Assembly: GCF_026341125.1 (NCBI RefSeq)
Contig: NZ_JAPEOR010000002.1
Location: 2,368,501 to 2,432,500, forward strand
Reading direction: 5' to 3'
DNA length: 64,000 bases
From: Streptomyces sp. NBC_01142
GTDB lineage: Bacteria > Actinomycetota > Actinomycetes > Streptomycetales > Streptomycetaceae
The notes beneath the pieces were generated by a model. It ran no database searches. It had not been told where the DNA came from and was given only the letters and a program-made list of their open reading frames with translations. Of the stretch, positions 46,603 through 55,073 are shown one piece after another (within the stretch, counting starts at the first letter, position 1; each line of letters begins with the position of its first letter). The position numbers were made by a program, and so were the translations under genes.

Positions 46603-48209
46603 CGCACGGCCTCCGCGTCCTTGACGACCGTCGTCGTCCCCGACGCCGAGGGTGCTGACGCCGACGGCGCTGACGCTGAAGGCGCCGGCACCGAAGGCGC
46701 CGTCGCCCGCACGACGTCGTACTCCGCGAGGTCCACCGCCCGCGTCGCACTGCGGAACTCGCCGGTCGTCCCCGGCCAGATCGTGGTGTTGCGGCCGCTG
46801 GAGTCCAGGTACCAGCTGGTGCAACCACCCGTGCTCCACACGGTCCGCTTCATCCGTTCCTGTACCCGGCGGTTCCACGCGTTCACGGCCGACGGCCGGG
46901 CGGCGAGCGCGGCGCGGCCGCCCAGAACGTTCAACTGCCGCATGTAGTCGGCCATGTAGTTCAGCTGGGACTCGATCATCAGGATCATCGAGGAGTTCCC
47001 GAGCCCGGTGTTCGGGCCGATGATCGTCATCCAGTTGGGGAAGCCGGCCGCGGTCGCGCCGCGCAGCGACTCCATCCCGCCCTTCCACACCTCAGCAAGC
47101 GTGATCCCCTCGGCACCCACCACCCGCTCGGCGATCGGCATGTCCGTCACATGGAATCCCGTACCGAAGATGATCGCGTCGACCTCGGTCTCGGTGCCGT
47201 CGGCGGCCACCAGCGTCGACCCGCGCACCTCGCTGAGCCCCGAAGCGACCAGATCCACATTGGGCCGGGCGAGGGCGGGGTAGTACGAACTCGACAGCAG
47301 GATGCGCTTGCAGCCGATGCGGTACGACGGCGTCAACTTGACGCGCAGGGCAGGGTCCTTGATGGACTTCGCCATGTTGGCCCTGGCAAGGGACTCGATG
47401 AGGCCGAGCTGATTCGGCCGCTTGGTGAAGGCCTGGACCTGCAACTCCCGGATGCCCCACAGCAGTCCGCGCCGCGCGGCCCCGGTGAACGGCAGCCGGC
47501 GGTGCAGCGAGCGCTCCGCCCCGCTGATCTTGCGGTCCATCCGCGGCATCACCCACGGCGGGGTCCGCTGGAAGAGCGTCAGCCGGGCGACGTCCGGCTG
47601 GATCGACGGCACGATCTGGATCGCCGAGGCGCCGGTCCCGATCATCGCGACGCGCTTGCCGCGCAGGTCGTAGTCGTGGTCCCAGCGGGCGGAGTGGAAG
47701 ACCTTGCCCGGGAAGTCGGCAAGCCCCGGAACCTCGGGGATCTTCGGATCCGACAGCGGCCCGGTCGCGGAGACGACGACGTCGGCGGTCAGCGTCCCCT
47801 GCGAGGTCTGGATCTCCCAGCGCAGCTCGGCGTTGTCCCAGCGCATCATCCGCACTTCGTGGTTGAGGCGGAGATGGGAGCGGAGCCGGAAGGTGTCCGC
47901 GACATGCTCGAGGTAGGCACGGATGTGCTCCTGCCCGGAGAAGGTGCGCGGCCAGTCGGGGTTGGGGGCGAAGGAGAAGGAGTACAGGTGCGAGGGCACA
48001 TCGCAGGCGCACCCCGGATAGTTGTTGTCCCGCCACGTCCCGCCGACCGCGTCCGCGCGCTCCAGGACGACGAAGTCGGTGATCCCTTCGCGGCGCAGCC
48101 GGACGGCGGCTCCCAGACCGCCGAACCCGGATCCGATCACCGCCACACGTACATGCTCGTGCTCGTCGTGCTCGTGTCCGCGCTCGTGCTCGCGCTCGTG
48201 CTGGCCCAT
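46599..48209 (-). CDS. Flavin-containing monooxygenase (Baeyer-Villiger type)
   Basis: About 536 aa. It has an FAD Rossmann motif VIGSGFGGLGAA, a second dinucleotide motif MIGTGASAIQIVP for NADPH, and the Baeyer-Villiger fingerprint FPGKVFHSARWD between them. The N-terminus is His/Glu-rich (HEREHERGHEHDEHEH) and the C-terminus has PSASAPSASAPSASG repeats. I chose ATG 48209 (MGQHERE) with GGGAGG seven bases upstream; ATG 48230 is also possible. First gene of an operon with the hydrolase and SDR. Substrate unknown. Confidence 0.9.
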   Translation of the reverse strand: MGQHEREHERGHEHDEHEHVRVAVIGSGFGGLGAAVRLRREGITDFVVLERADAVGGTWRDNNYPGCACDVPSHLYSFSFAPNPDWPRTFSGQEHIRAYLEHVADTFRLRSHLRLNHEVRMMRWDNAELRWEIQTSQGTLTADVVVSATGPLSDPKIPEVPGLADFPGKVFHSARWDHDYDLRGKRVAMIGTGASAIQIVPSIQPDVARLTLFQRTPPWVMPRMDRKISGAERSLHRRLPFTGAARRGLLWGIRELQVQAFTKRPNQLGLIESLARANMAKSIKDPALRVKLTPSYRIGCKRILLSSSYYPALARPNVDLVASGLSEVRGSTLVAADGTETEVDAIIFGTGFHVTDMPIAERVVGAEGITLAEVWKGGMESLRGATAAGFPNWMTIIGPNTGLGNSSMILMIESQLNYMADYMRQLNVLGGRAALAARPSAVNAWNRRVQERMKRTVWSTGGCTSWYLDSSGRNTTIWPGTTGEFRSATRAVDLAEYDVVRATAPSVPAPSASAPSASAPSASGTTTVVKDAEAVR

Positions 48210-48281
48210 GCCGCCGCCTCCCGCTGACATCCCAACGCCGCCAGCAATCACTGGCATGGTTGGGAGGGTAGAGCAGCAACA

Positions 48282-48324
48282 TACCGAGCGGTAGGGGTCA
48301 GGCCGGGGAAAGTTACCCGCGGTA
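48282..48324. promoter_or_regulatory. Pair of TACC/GGTA palindromes between FMO and MerR genes
   Basis: TACCG-AG-CGGTA (48282-48293) and TACC-CGC-GGTA (48314-48324) lie in the divergent intergenic region. Related half-sites 32 bp apart, centre to centre, suggest a common regulator, either the adjacent MerR or a TetR-type factor; TACCGnnCGGTA is a frequent TetR-style operator. Confidence 0.5.
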
Positions 48325-48342
48325 CAACATAGGCTGGCGAAC

Positions 48343-49029
48343 GTGGCAGAAGGACAAGCAGGACGCGAGTACCGCATGGAGGAGCTGGCCAAGGAGGCCG
48401 GCATCACGGTGCGCACTCTGCGCTTCTACCGCGAGCGCGGGCTGATTCCGCCGCCACGCCGCGAGGGGCGCATCGCCTGGTACGACGACCATCACCTGGC
48501 CAGACTCCGTACGATCGCCGCCCTGCTGGAACGCGGCCACACGCTGAACGGCATCGCGGATCTCGCCACCGCCTTCGAGAGCGGGCGCGACGTCGGCGAG
48601 GTGCTCGGCCTCGGCGAACCCACCGAGGAAACTCCGGTCCGGCTCACACCGGAGGCGCTCGCCGACTATTTCGAGGGCGAGGTCACCCCGGAGAACCTGG
48701 CTGCCGCGCTGGACCTCGGCTATCTGGCGACGGACGGCGAGGAGATCGTCCACATCAGCCGCCGCCTCCTGGACGTCTCCGCGGCACTGGTCCGGGCGGG
48801 CGTCCCACTCGCCGCGGTCCTGGACGCGGGCCGCCGCGTCCGCACACACGCGGACGCGCTGGCCGAGCTGTTCGTCGACATACTGCGCGCGCACACGGCG
48901 GAGACGGAGATGGACCGGCTGCGCCCGCTGGCCAAGAGCGTCGTGGAGGCGGAACTCTCGATGGCCCTGGACCGCCGTATGCGCGACGCGTCAGCCGCCA
49001 CCCGCACGGAGCCGAGCCGGCCGGGCTAG
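48343..49029 (+). CDS. MerR family transcriptional regulator
   Basis: A 228-aa regulator with the winged helix YRMEELAKEAGITVRTLRFY, the wing GRIAWYDDHHLARLR and a helical region after it (about residues 20-85). The larger C-terminal part is of the type seen in MerR proteins without metal-binding Cys. Starts at GTG 48343. Divergent from the FMO operon, which it likely controls. The stop codon lies in an 18-bp repeat. Confidence 0.9.
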   Translation: MAEGQAGREYRMEELAKEAGITVRTLRFYRERGLIPPPRREGRIAWYDDHHLARLRTIAALLERGHTLNGIADLATAFESGRDVGEVLGLGEPTEETPVRLTPEALADYFEGEVTPENLAAALDLGYLATDGEEIVHISRRLLDVSAALVRAGVPLAAVLDAGRRVRTHADALAELFVDILRAHTAETEMDRLRPLAKSVVEAELSMALDRRMRDASAATRTEPSRPG

Positions 49030-49113
49030 CCGAGCCGGCCGGGCTAGCCGAGCCGGGCTCACAGAGTCCGGGGAGCCGGCCGGGCCGGCCGGGCTAGCAG
49101 AGTCCGGGGAGCC
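49013..49113. repeat. 18-bp tandem repeat at convergent gene ends
   Basis: CGAGCCGGCCGGGCTAGC occurs at 49013-49030 and 49031-49048, with partial copies up to 49098. CAGAGTCCGGGGAGCCG also occurs twice. The palindromic GCTAGC gives a TAG stop on either strand: MerR stops at 49029 and the opposing hypothetical gene stops at 49094-49096. Confidence 0.75.
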
Positions 49114-49699
49114 GCCCGGCGACCGTGACGATCTTCTCCGAGCGGTAGGCATCCAGGTCCGCCGCGACCCAGGACTCCCCCGCGCGCATCCGGTGGAAGC
49201 GGAAGGTCGCGCTGGAGTCGTTCGCGGACACAAGGCACTGCACGGGAACCGGCGGTTCGAGGGCTCCCGCCAGTCGGCAGACCTCGGTCGCGAGGGCGAA
49301 CCCGTGCTGAAGGAGCAGCAGCTGTACGTCCTCGTCAAGCGCAGGCACGCCGTCTTCGGAGACCGTCGTGCGCACCGGGACGAAGTCCTCCAGATGCAGG
49401 CTGGTGACGGAGCACTCCCAGCCGGTCAGGTCGGGGAAACCTCCCGGAACAACACCGTCACGGGACCCGGAACCGGAACCAGTACCAGTACCGGCACCGG
49501 CACCGGCACCGGCACCGGCAGCTGGACCAGCCCCGGCCCCCGCCCCGGCCCACATCAGCACCTGCCCCCGGCGGACGATCCCGCGCGCCACCCGCTCCGC
49601 CAGCGCCGGCGCCAGCCCTCCGGCCGGCCCCCATGCCCCCGGCGCGCACCGCGCCCCGAGAGCCTCGGCCGCCGCCTCGTTCAGCAGCACACTCAGCAC
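49094..49699 (-). CDS. Hypothetical protein with Gly/Ala/Thr repeat insert
   Basis: A 201-aa protein. Residues 1-45 are ordinary helix (LSVLLNEAAAEALGARC), about 50-85 are a low-complexity stretch (AGAGAGTGTGSGSGS) coded by GGCACC-type hexamers, and about 90-200 are a folded domain (WECSVTSLHLEDFVPVR; LLLLQHGFALATEVCRLAGAL; SATFRFHRMRAGESW). No family recognised with confidence. The gene lies 10 bp downstream of exonuclease III on the same strand, so it is probably co-transcribed with it. Confidence 0.7.
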   Translation of the reverse strand: MLSVLLNEAAAEALGARCAPGAWGPAGGLAPALAERVARGIVRRGQVLMWAGAGAGAGPAAGAGAGAGAGTGTGSGSGSRDGVVPGGFPDLTGWECSVTSLHLEDFVPVRTTVSEDGVPALDEDVQLLLLQHGFALATEVCRLAGALEPPVPVQCLVSANDSSATFRFHRMRAGESWVAADLDAYRSEKIVTVAGRLPGLC

Positions 49700-49709
49700 G
49701 GCAGCGGCG

Positions 49710-50507
49710 TCAGAGCTCGTAGACCGCCGTCACCGGCGCATGGTCGCTCCACCGTTCGCCGTGCGTCGCCGCCCGCTCGACCCACGCCTTCACCGCGCGC
49801 TCCGCCAGCCGCTCCGTGGCCACCTGGTAGTCGATGCGCCAGCCCGTGTCGTTGTCGAAGGCACGCCCCCGGTACGACCACCAGGAGTACGGCCCCTCCT
49901 GGTCCGGATGCAGCGCCCGCACCACGTCCACGTACGCCGCCTCGCCGAAGACCCGCGTCAGCCACTCCCGCTCCTCGGGCAGGAACCCGGAGTTCTTCCT
50001 GTTGCCCTTCCAGTTCTTGAGGTCGGCCTCCTGGTGGGCGATGTTCCAGTCGCCGCAGACCACGACCTCGCGCCCGTCCGCCGCCGCGCGCGACTTCAGC
50101 TCGCTCAGATACGGCAGGAACTCCGCCATGAACCGCATCTTCTCGTCCTGTCGCTCCGTCCCCACCTCGCCCGAGGGCAGATACAGGCTCGCGACCGTGA
50201 CACCCGGCAGGTCCGCCTCGACGTACCGCCCGCTCCCGTCGAACTCGCTCGAGCCGAATCCGATCCGCACCCGGTCGGGCTCACGGCGCGTATAGAGGGA
50301 GACACCCGCTCGGCCCTTCGCGGCGGCCGGGGCGTGCACCGTGAACCAGCCCTTAGGCTCCCGGACCTCGTCGGGGAGCTGATGTGCCTCGGCCCGCACC
50401 TCCTGAAGGCAGATCGCGTCGGCGGCGGTGCCGGCCAGCCACTCCACGAAGCCCTTCTTCGCTGCGGCGCGGAGCCCATTCACATTCACGGTTGTCACGG
50501 TGAGCAT
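49710..50507 (-). CDS. xth: Exodeoxyribonuclease III
   Basis: A 265-aa Mg-dependent AP endonuclease / 3'-5' exonuclease of base-excision repair. Motifs in order: TVNVNGLRAAAKKG (metal Asn), AICLQEVRA (Glu), VVCGDWNIAHQEADLKN (Asp/Asn pair), RIDYQVAT and the catalytic WSDHAPV. Chosen start ATG 50507 (MLTVTTVNVNG); the frame is open to 50543. Confidence 0.94.
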   Translation of the reverse strand: MLTVTTVNVNGLRAAAKKGFVEWLAGTAADAICLQEVRAEAHQLPDEVREPKGWFTVHAPAAAKGRAGVSLYTRREPDRVRIGFGSSEFDGSGRYVEADLPGVTVASLYLPSGEVGTERQDEKMRFMAEFLPYLSELKSRAAADGREVVVCGDWNIAHQEADLKNWKGNRKNSGFLPEEREWLTRVFGEAAYVDVVRALHPDQEGPYSWWSYRGRAFDNDTGWRIDYQVATERLAERAVKAWVERAATHGERWSDHAPVTAVYEL

Positions 50508-50557
50508 CCCGGCACCATACCGACCACCCGTCCCGGCAGACACGTACGCTGATTCGC

Positions 50558-51058
50558 ATGCATTTCCGAACCGTGGCGTACGACCACCCCGACGCCGTCA
50601 AACTCAACGACGAGGTCCAGCTCGAATACGCCGAGCGGTACAAGGACGACGGCGGGAGTGAGGGCGACGTCACACCGCTCGACGCCACGATGTTCGCACC
50701 GCCCCACGGTCTCTATCTCCTCGCGTACGACGATCAGGACCGGCCCGTCGCCAGCGGCGGCTGGCGTTCCCAGGACGAGAACGAGGCGGGCTACTTGGAC
50801 GGAGATGCCGAGCTCAAGCGCATGTATGTGATCCACGAGGCCCGCGGCCTGGGTCTCGCCCGCCACATCCTCGCCGCCCTGGAGGACGACGCCCGCGCGG
50901 CCGGACGCACCCGCATGGTCCTGGAGACCGGCATCAGACAGCCCGAGGCGATCGCCCTCTACACCTCCAGCGGCTATGCGCTCTGCGCGCAGAAATTCGG
51001 CCACTACCGCGACTACGAGAACAGCCGCTGCTTCGCGAAGCTCTTGTCGCGCCCCTGA
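50558..51058 (+). CDS. GNAT family N-acetyltransferase
   Basis: A 166-aa protein with the acetyl-CoA motif RGLGLARHILAALE and the C-terminal QPEAIALYTSSGY. Substrate unknown. Divergent from xth with a 50-bp gap. Confidence 0.88.
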   Translation: MHFRTVAYDHPDAVKLNDEVQLEYAERYKDDGGSEGDVTPLDATMFAPPHGLYLLAYDDQDRPVASGGWRSQDENEAGYLDGDAELKRMYVIHEARGLGLARHILAALEDDARAAGRTRMVLETGIRQPEAIALYTSSGYALCAQKFGHYRDYENSRCFAKLLSRP

Positions 51059-51168
51059 CATATCCAAGATTCCCGTGGCACTCTGCCTCACGCACGCCGA
51101 TCCGCACCGCCTCATCCCCCACCCTGCCCGCGCGACACCACGCGCGGGCACGGCAGAAGGAGACATGC

Positions 51169-52113
51169 GTGAGACGCCATCGCACCGCCGCCGGAATCCT
51201 GTTGGCCGTCGGCACTCTGCTCACCGGCGCACTGTCGGCCACCACCGCCGGCGCCGCCCCCTCCCCGGCTTCCCCCACGGTCTTCAAGCAGCAGCAGACG
51301 AAGGGCTTCTGGACCGCGGAACGGATGCGCAACGCCACCCCGCTGGACCTGCTGCCCCTCACCCGTGACGGGCGCAAGGCGCTCAAGGCCCCCGAGCCGA
51401 GCGGCACGCCGACCGCAGTCGCCCCCACCGCCTTCCCGCAGGCCGGCGGCCCGTGGACGGGCGGCGGCGCCGTGGTCAAGACGTCCGGTCGGGTGTTCTT
51501 CACCATGCAGGGCCGTACGGCTTCCTGCTCCGGCAACTCGGTCACCAGCCAGAACGGCAGCACGGTGATCACCGCGGGCCACTGCGTGAAGTACCAGGGC
51601 GGCTGGCACACCAACTGGGTCTTCGTGCCCGGGTACAACAACGGCCAGGCTCCGTACGGACAGTGGAGCGCGACCAAGACGCTGGCCACCGACCAGTGGG
51701 CGGCGAGCGAGAACATCAACTACGACGTCGGCGCGGCCGTCGTCGCCCCGCTGAACGGCAAGAAGCTCGCCGATACGGTCGGCGCGCAGGGCCTGTCGTT
51801 CAACGGCGGCTACAACAAGGCGATGTACGCCTTCGGCTTCCCCGCGGCCTCCCCGTACGACGGCTCGAAGCTGATCCACTGCAGCGGGAACAGCTCGAAG
51901 GACTTCCTGTTCTCGCAGGACCACAGCCTGGGCTGCAACATGACGGGCGGATCGAGCGGCGGCCCCTGGTTCACCTCGTTCGACGAAGCCACCGGCACCG
52001 GTCTGCAGGCCTCGGTGAACAGCTTCGGCTATATCTTCCTGCCGAACCGGATGTTCGGTCCGTACTTCGGCAACGAGGCCAAGGCGCTCTACGACAAGGC
52101 GCAGGCGTCCTGA
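51169..52113 (+). CDS. Secreted trypsin-like serine protease
   Basis: A 314-aa exported protein. The signal peptide (RRHRTAAGILLAVGTLLTG then ALSATTAGAA) is followed by a pro-region of about 70 residues and an S1-fold catalytic domain with His in ITAGHCV, Asp in NYDVGAAVV and the nucleophile Ser in GGSSGGPW. Two or more Cys pairs fit disulphide bonding. Starts at GTG 51169 with AAGGAG seven bases upstream. Glutamyl-endopeptidase-like by layout; specificity not clear. Confidence 0.9.
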   Translation: MRRHRTAAGILLAVGTLLTGALSATTAGAAPSPASPTVFKQQQTKGFWTAERMRNATPLDLLPLTRDGRKALKAPEPSGTPTAVAPTAFPQAGGPWTGGGAVVKTSGRVFFTMQGRTASCSGNSVTSQNGSTVITAGHCVKYQGGWHTNWVFVPGYNNGQAPYGQWSATKTLATDQWAASENINYDVGAAVVAPLNGKKLADTVGAQGLSFNGGYNKAMYAFGFPAASPYDGSKLIHCSGNSSKDFLFSQDHSLGCNMTGGSSGGPWFTSFDEATGTGLQASVNSFGYIFLPNRMFGPYFGNEAKALYDKAQAS

Positions 52114-52205
52114 CCCGACCCCGTCCGGCCTGACGTGACCTGAACCGGCCCTGCCCGGACCGAGGCCGGGCAGGGCCGGCCCGCCCGGCCTCGGCGACAC
52201 AGCAA

Positions 52206-52238
52206 AGAGCCCCTGCCGGATTCCCCGGCAGGGGCTCT
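52206..52238 (+). terminator. Stem-loop terminator after the protease gene
   Basis: AGAGCCCCTGCCGG pairs with CCGGCAGGGGCTCT around a five-base loop, 93 bp after the protease stop and before the convergent MFS gene. A second G/C dyad (GGCCGGGC type) precedes it. Confidence 0.75.
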
Positions 52239-52367
52239 CAGTTGCTGTTGTGGGGTGTTCACGAGTGCGTCTGACCAGCATCGGAGAAGCAGCCTGAAGA
52301 TCGCTTCCCAGATCGTCAGAGATCGTTTCCCAGCCACCAGCCTCGCCGAGAAAGCTGTCGACCTCCA

Positions 52368-53630
52368 TCAGCTGGTGACGTCATCGGTGTCCCGGTCCTC
52401 GACGCGATCTGATTCTCCCAGGTCGGGGGCTGCTACGTGTGTCCGCCCACGGCTACCAAGGAGGCAGCTGACCGCGGCGGTGGCCGCTGCGGTTCCGGCA
52501 ACGAGTAGCAGGACGCGGTAGTCCACGAGCACAAGCAGACCCGCTCCGGCAGCCAGGGCTACGGCGTTGGGGGCGTAGAGGAGGGTGTTGGCGGTGGCCG
52601 CCACTCTGCCCAGGAGGTGGTCCGGGGACTCGCGTTGGACGGCCGTCAGAGCTGCGATCAGCACGCAGGGCAGCCCCGCGCCGATCATCGCGCTGGCAAG
52701 CAGAACAACTGGCTCCGAGGGAATGACGCGCAGGGCGACGCCCGCTGCGAACAGCATGATCCCGGCTGCGGCGAAGACCCGTTCGGGCATCCGCCGCAGC
52801 AGAGCACCGGCGAACAGCCCGATGACCACGGAGCCGATGCCCTGCGCGGCGTAGAGGATCCCGGCGAAGGCGGGCGGACGGTGAAGACCAGCGTCGACCA
52901 CCGCATAGACCGACGCTCCGTTCAGCCCGGCCACGCCCATGGTTGCCGCCCCGGCCAACACCAGCCGCCACAGAACCGGGTGGTGTCGCAGATAACGGAT
53001 TCCCTCGGCGGCCTGGGCACTCCATCGTTGGGCTTCAGCCGGGCGGGGCGCGGGTTCCGACACGCGTATGAGGGCGAAAGCTATCGCGGCAAGCACGAAG
53101 GTGACCGCGTCCAACAGGGCCACTGCTGTGCCGCCAAACTGAACGAACAGAAGCGCGCCCAGAAGCGGGGCGACCAGTTTCATGCCCTCGTTCGCCGTCA
53201 TCCGCAGGCCGTTGAAGTCGCCGCGCAGTGTTTCCGGTACAGCGGTCGCTACCAGTGCGGCCTCCGCCGCATCCAGCAGTACCGAGCTGGTGCCGTACAC
53301 GATCAGTACAGCAAACAGAATCCAGATCTGGTCGCTGGAGTGGACGGTGAGAAGCGGCAGCAGCACCGCGGCCATGCCGAGATTGGTCCAGATCAGCAAC
53401 GGCCGCCGGCGCGCCCGGTCGGCCAGTGTCCCGATCAGCGGGCCGAACAGAATGGGCGCCCATACGCAGAAGGTCGTCAGGGCAGCCAGACTGTCCGACC
53501 CGGTGAGCGACTTGGTCCACACACCGGCTGCCAGGGCCATAGCAGAGCTACCGAAGCCCGAGACCACCACACCGCTCAGGTAAAACACCACATTGCGGTC
53601 GCGTAAGACCCGCCCTCCGCCCCAGTCCAT
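52368..53630 (-). CDS. MFS exporter
   Basis: About 420 aa with 11-12 spans, of the type that exports drugs (MFS_3 / enterobactin-exporter-like layout). It has the first cytoplasmic loop GTLADRARRRPLLIWTN and the second-half LYAAQGIGSVVIGLFAG. I chose ATG 53630 (MDWGGGRVLRD), preceded by AAGGGG; the frame is open to 53708. Its codon use includes more AT-ending codons than core genes nearby. Left-most gene of accessory stretch 2. Confidence 0.88.
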   Translation of the reverse strand: MDWGGGRVLRDRNVVFYLSGVVVSGFGSSAMALAAGVWTKSLTGSDSLAALTTFCVWAPILFGPLIGTLADRARRRPLLIWTNLGMAAVLLPLLTVHSSDQIWILFAVLIVYGTSSVLLDAAEAALVATAVPETLRGDFNGLRMTANEGMKLVAPLLGALLFVQFGGTAVALLDAVTFVLAAIAFALIRVSEPAPRPAEAQRWSAQAAEGIRYLRHHPVLWRLVLAGAATMGVAGLNGASVYAVVDAGLHRPPAFAGILYAAQGIGSVVIGLFAGALLRRMPERVFAAAGIMLFAAGVALRVIPSEPVVLLASAMIGAGLPCVLIAALTAVQRESPDHLLGRVAATANTLLYAPNAVALAAGAGLLVLVDYRVLLLVAGTAAATAAVSCLLGSRGRTHVAAPDLGESDRVEDRDTDDVTS

Positions 53631-53941
53631 CCCCTTGCCCCTTCCACCGCCACGAAGACCCAGGCGCACCCCCGCCCGGCGTATGGAAAGCATTCTGCCC
53701 GCAAGCACCAGGGCGGAGGCAGGCCGTGCCCGTAGCGGTGAGCCTTTGACCGAGCAAGAGGCCCGCCGTGGTGGGCGGGAGTTGTCCGTCTGCGGTTCGC
53801 TGCGGGCTCAAGGCGATCGCGGGCGGTCGATTGGGGGCATTTGCGGTCACCTTCTGCGATCTTGCTATGGCCGCCCCTACGTTTAGCTGGGGCTCGGAGT
53901 GCCGTCGGGCTCGGGGATCGGCAAGCGAAGGCGAGGCCGGG
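53631..53941. other. Divergent intergenic region
   Basis: 311 bp between the MFS gene and a winged-helix gene reading away from it. It must hold both promoters. No palindrome or convincing gene is seen. Confidence 0.4.
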
Positions 53942-54481
53942 ATGACGCCACTGTTCGAGCGTCTGGATCAGGAAGAGGCGGTTGTTCGTGGCGAGTTGGA
54001 TGCTCTGCGCGAGAAGGTCGCGGCGACTGAGAAGCGGCTGGCTCATCTGACGATCACTCGGGAGACGCTGTTGTCTCTGGGCGCCGAGGAGCACGTCAAC
54101 CAGGATGACGGTACGCAATGGCCGCCGGAGAGCCCCGCAGCCGAGCCGATGCCGAATGGCCTTGCCCCCGATCCCCAACCCGCCGATGCGGAAGTACCTG
54201 CCAGTGGGCCCGTTTCGGCCGGCCCGTTGGAGTGGGAAGTGGCGCGAGAGCGGATGTTGGTGCTGCTTGCGGGGGCGGGTCGGGCGATGAAGGTGCAGGA
54301 CATTGCGTCGGCGATCGGCGAGGACGTCTCGACCATGTCGAAGGGCCGGCGGGTGGAGACGACCAGGTCCCGGCTGAAGCGTCTGGTGAAGGAGGGCCGC
54401 GTGACTGAAGGTCCGACGGCCTGGTTCACGATCTCTCCGGTCGATGCCGGCAAACCACGGCAGGGGGATCCTCGGGGGTGA
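53942..54481 (+). CDS. Coiled-coil plus winged-helix hypothetical protein
   Basis: A 179-aa protein. Residues about 5-45 form a coiled-coil (LDQEEAVVRGELDALREKV then AATEKRLAHLTITRE), about 50-90 are a Pro/Asp/Glu linker, and about 95-165 look like a winged helix (ARERMLVLLAGAGRAMKVQD, TTRSRLKRLVKEGRVTEG). I do not recognise the family. It could be a DNA-binding dimer. It is followed by a terminator, so it is a one-gene unit. Confidence 0.65.
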   Translation: MTPLFERLDQEEAVVRGELDALREKVAATEKRLAHLTITRETLLSLGAEEHVNQDDGTQWPPESPAAEPMPNGLAPDPQPADAEVPASGPVSAGPLEWEVARERMLVLLAGAGRAMKVQDIASAIGEDVSTMSKGRRVETTRSRLKRLVKEGRVTEGPTAWFTISPVDAGKPRQGDPRG

Positions 54482-54513
54482 ACCGGGGCCGCGGGCGCGC
54501 GGCAGGAGAGGGT

Positions 54514-54551
54514 GGCACCGCCGAGGGATTACCCATCGACTCGGCGGTGCC
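54514..54551 (+). terminator. Stem-loop terminator after the winged-helix gene
   Basis: GGCACCGCCGAG and its complement CTCGGCGGTGCC flank a 14-base loop, beginning 33 bp after the stop codon. The rest of the gap up to 54685 shows nothing I can name. Confidence 0.75.
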
Positions 54552-54685
54552 GGGTGCGTGAGCGCCGTCTGACAGGTGGCTCCCGCGTTCTCGAGGGTAG
54601 TTGAGGCAGTCTCCTCTCGATGTGCGGAGCCACGAACTTCGTCATGCCCGGTCGCTGCTTGGCGTCTTTGGGCGTGGATCGAGGC

Positions 54686-55003
54686 TCAATGCGTTCTTTT
54701 GCGATCGGTGTTGGTGCCGTCCGGCCACAGGGTGGTGCCGGTGAAGTGGGCAAGGCGGGCGACGGTGGCCACGTCCGGCCAGGACCGTCCCGCGACGAGG
54801 TCGGCGATGACCTGCCGGTTCACTCCGGAGCCGGCGGCGGTCGCGCGCAGGCTCAGGCCCTGGTCGTTCAGGACCAGGGCGAGGGTACGTGCGATGAGGC
54901 GGACCGCTTCGGCGGCCACGTCGGCACTCGGCTGCTCGGGCCAGGCTTCCGGATCGTCGGTCAGCTCCCGGGGGGAGCGTGCGCGGGCGCGTCCGCCGAC
55001 CAT
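54686..55003 (-). CDS. Helix-turn-helix protein of the recombinase-transposase module
   Basis: A 105-aa protein with a central XRE-like helix-turn-helix: LNDQGLSLRATAAGSGV then NRQVIADLVAGRSWPDV (about residues 48-80). The N-terminus is Arg-rich and the C-terminus short. ATG 55003 has a GAAGGA site about eight bases upstream. It reads away from the integrase-like gene across 70 bp, the usual place for a repressor that controls both sides. Confidence 0.7.
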   Translation of the reverse strand: MVGGRARARSPRELTDDPEAWPEQPSADVAAEAVRLIARTLALVLNDQGLSLRATAAGSGVNRQVIADLVAGRSWPDVATVARLAHFTGTTLWPDGTNTDRKRTH

Positions 55004-55073
55004 GCGCGCACCATCCTTCGTTGAAGTTGATCAGCTGTGGAATGGCTGCTTGTCCAGCCGGTATGTATGGACC

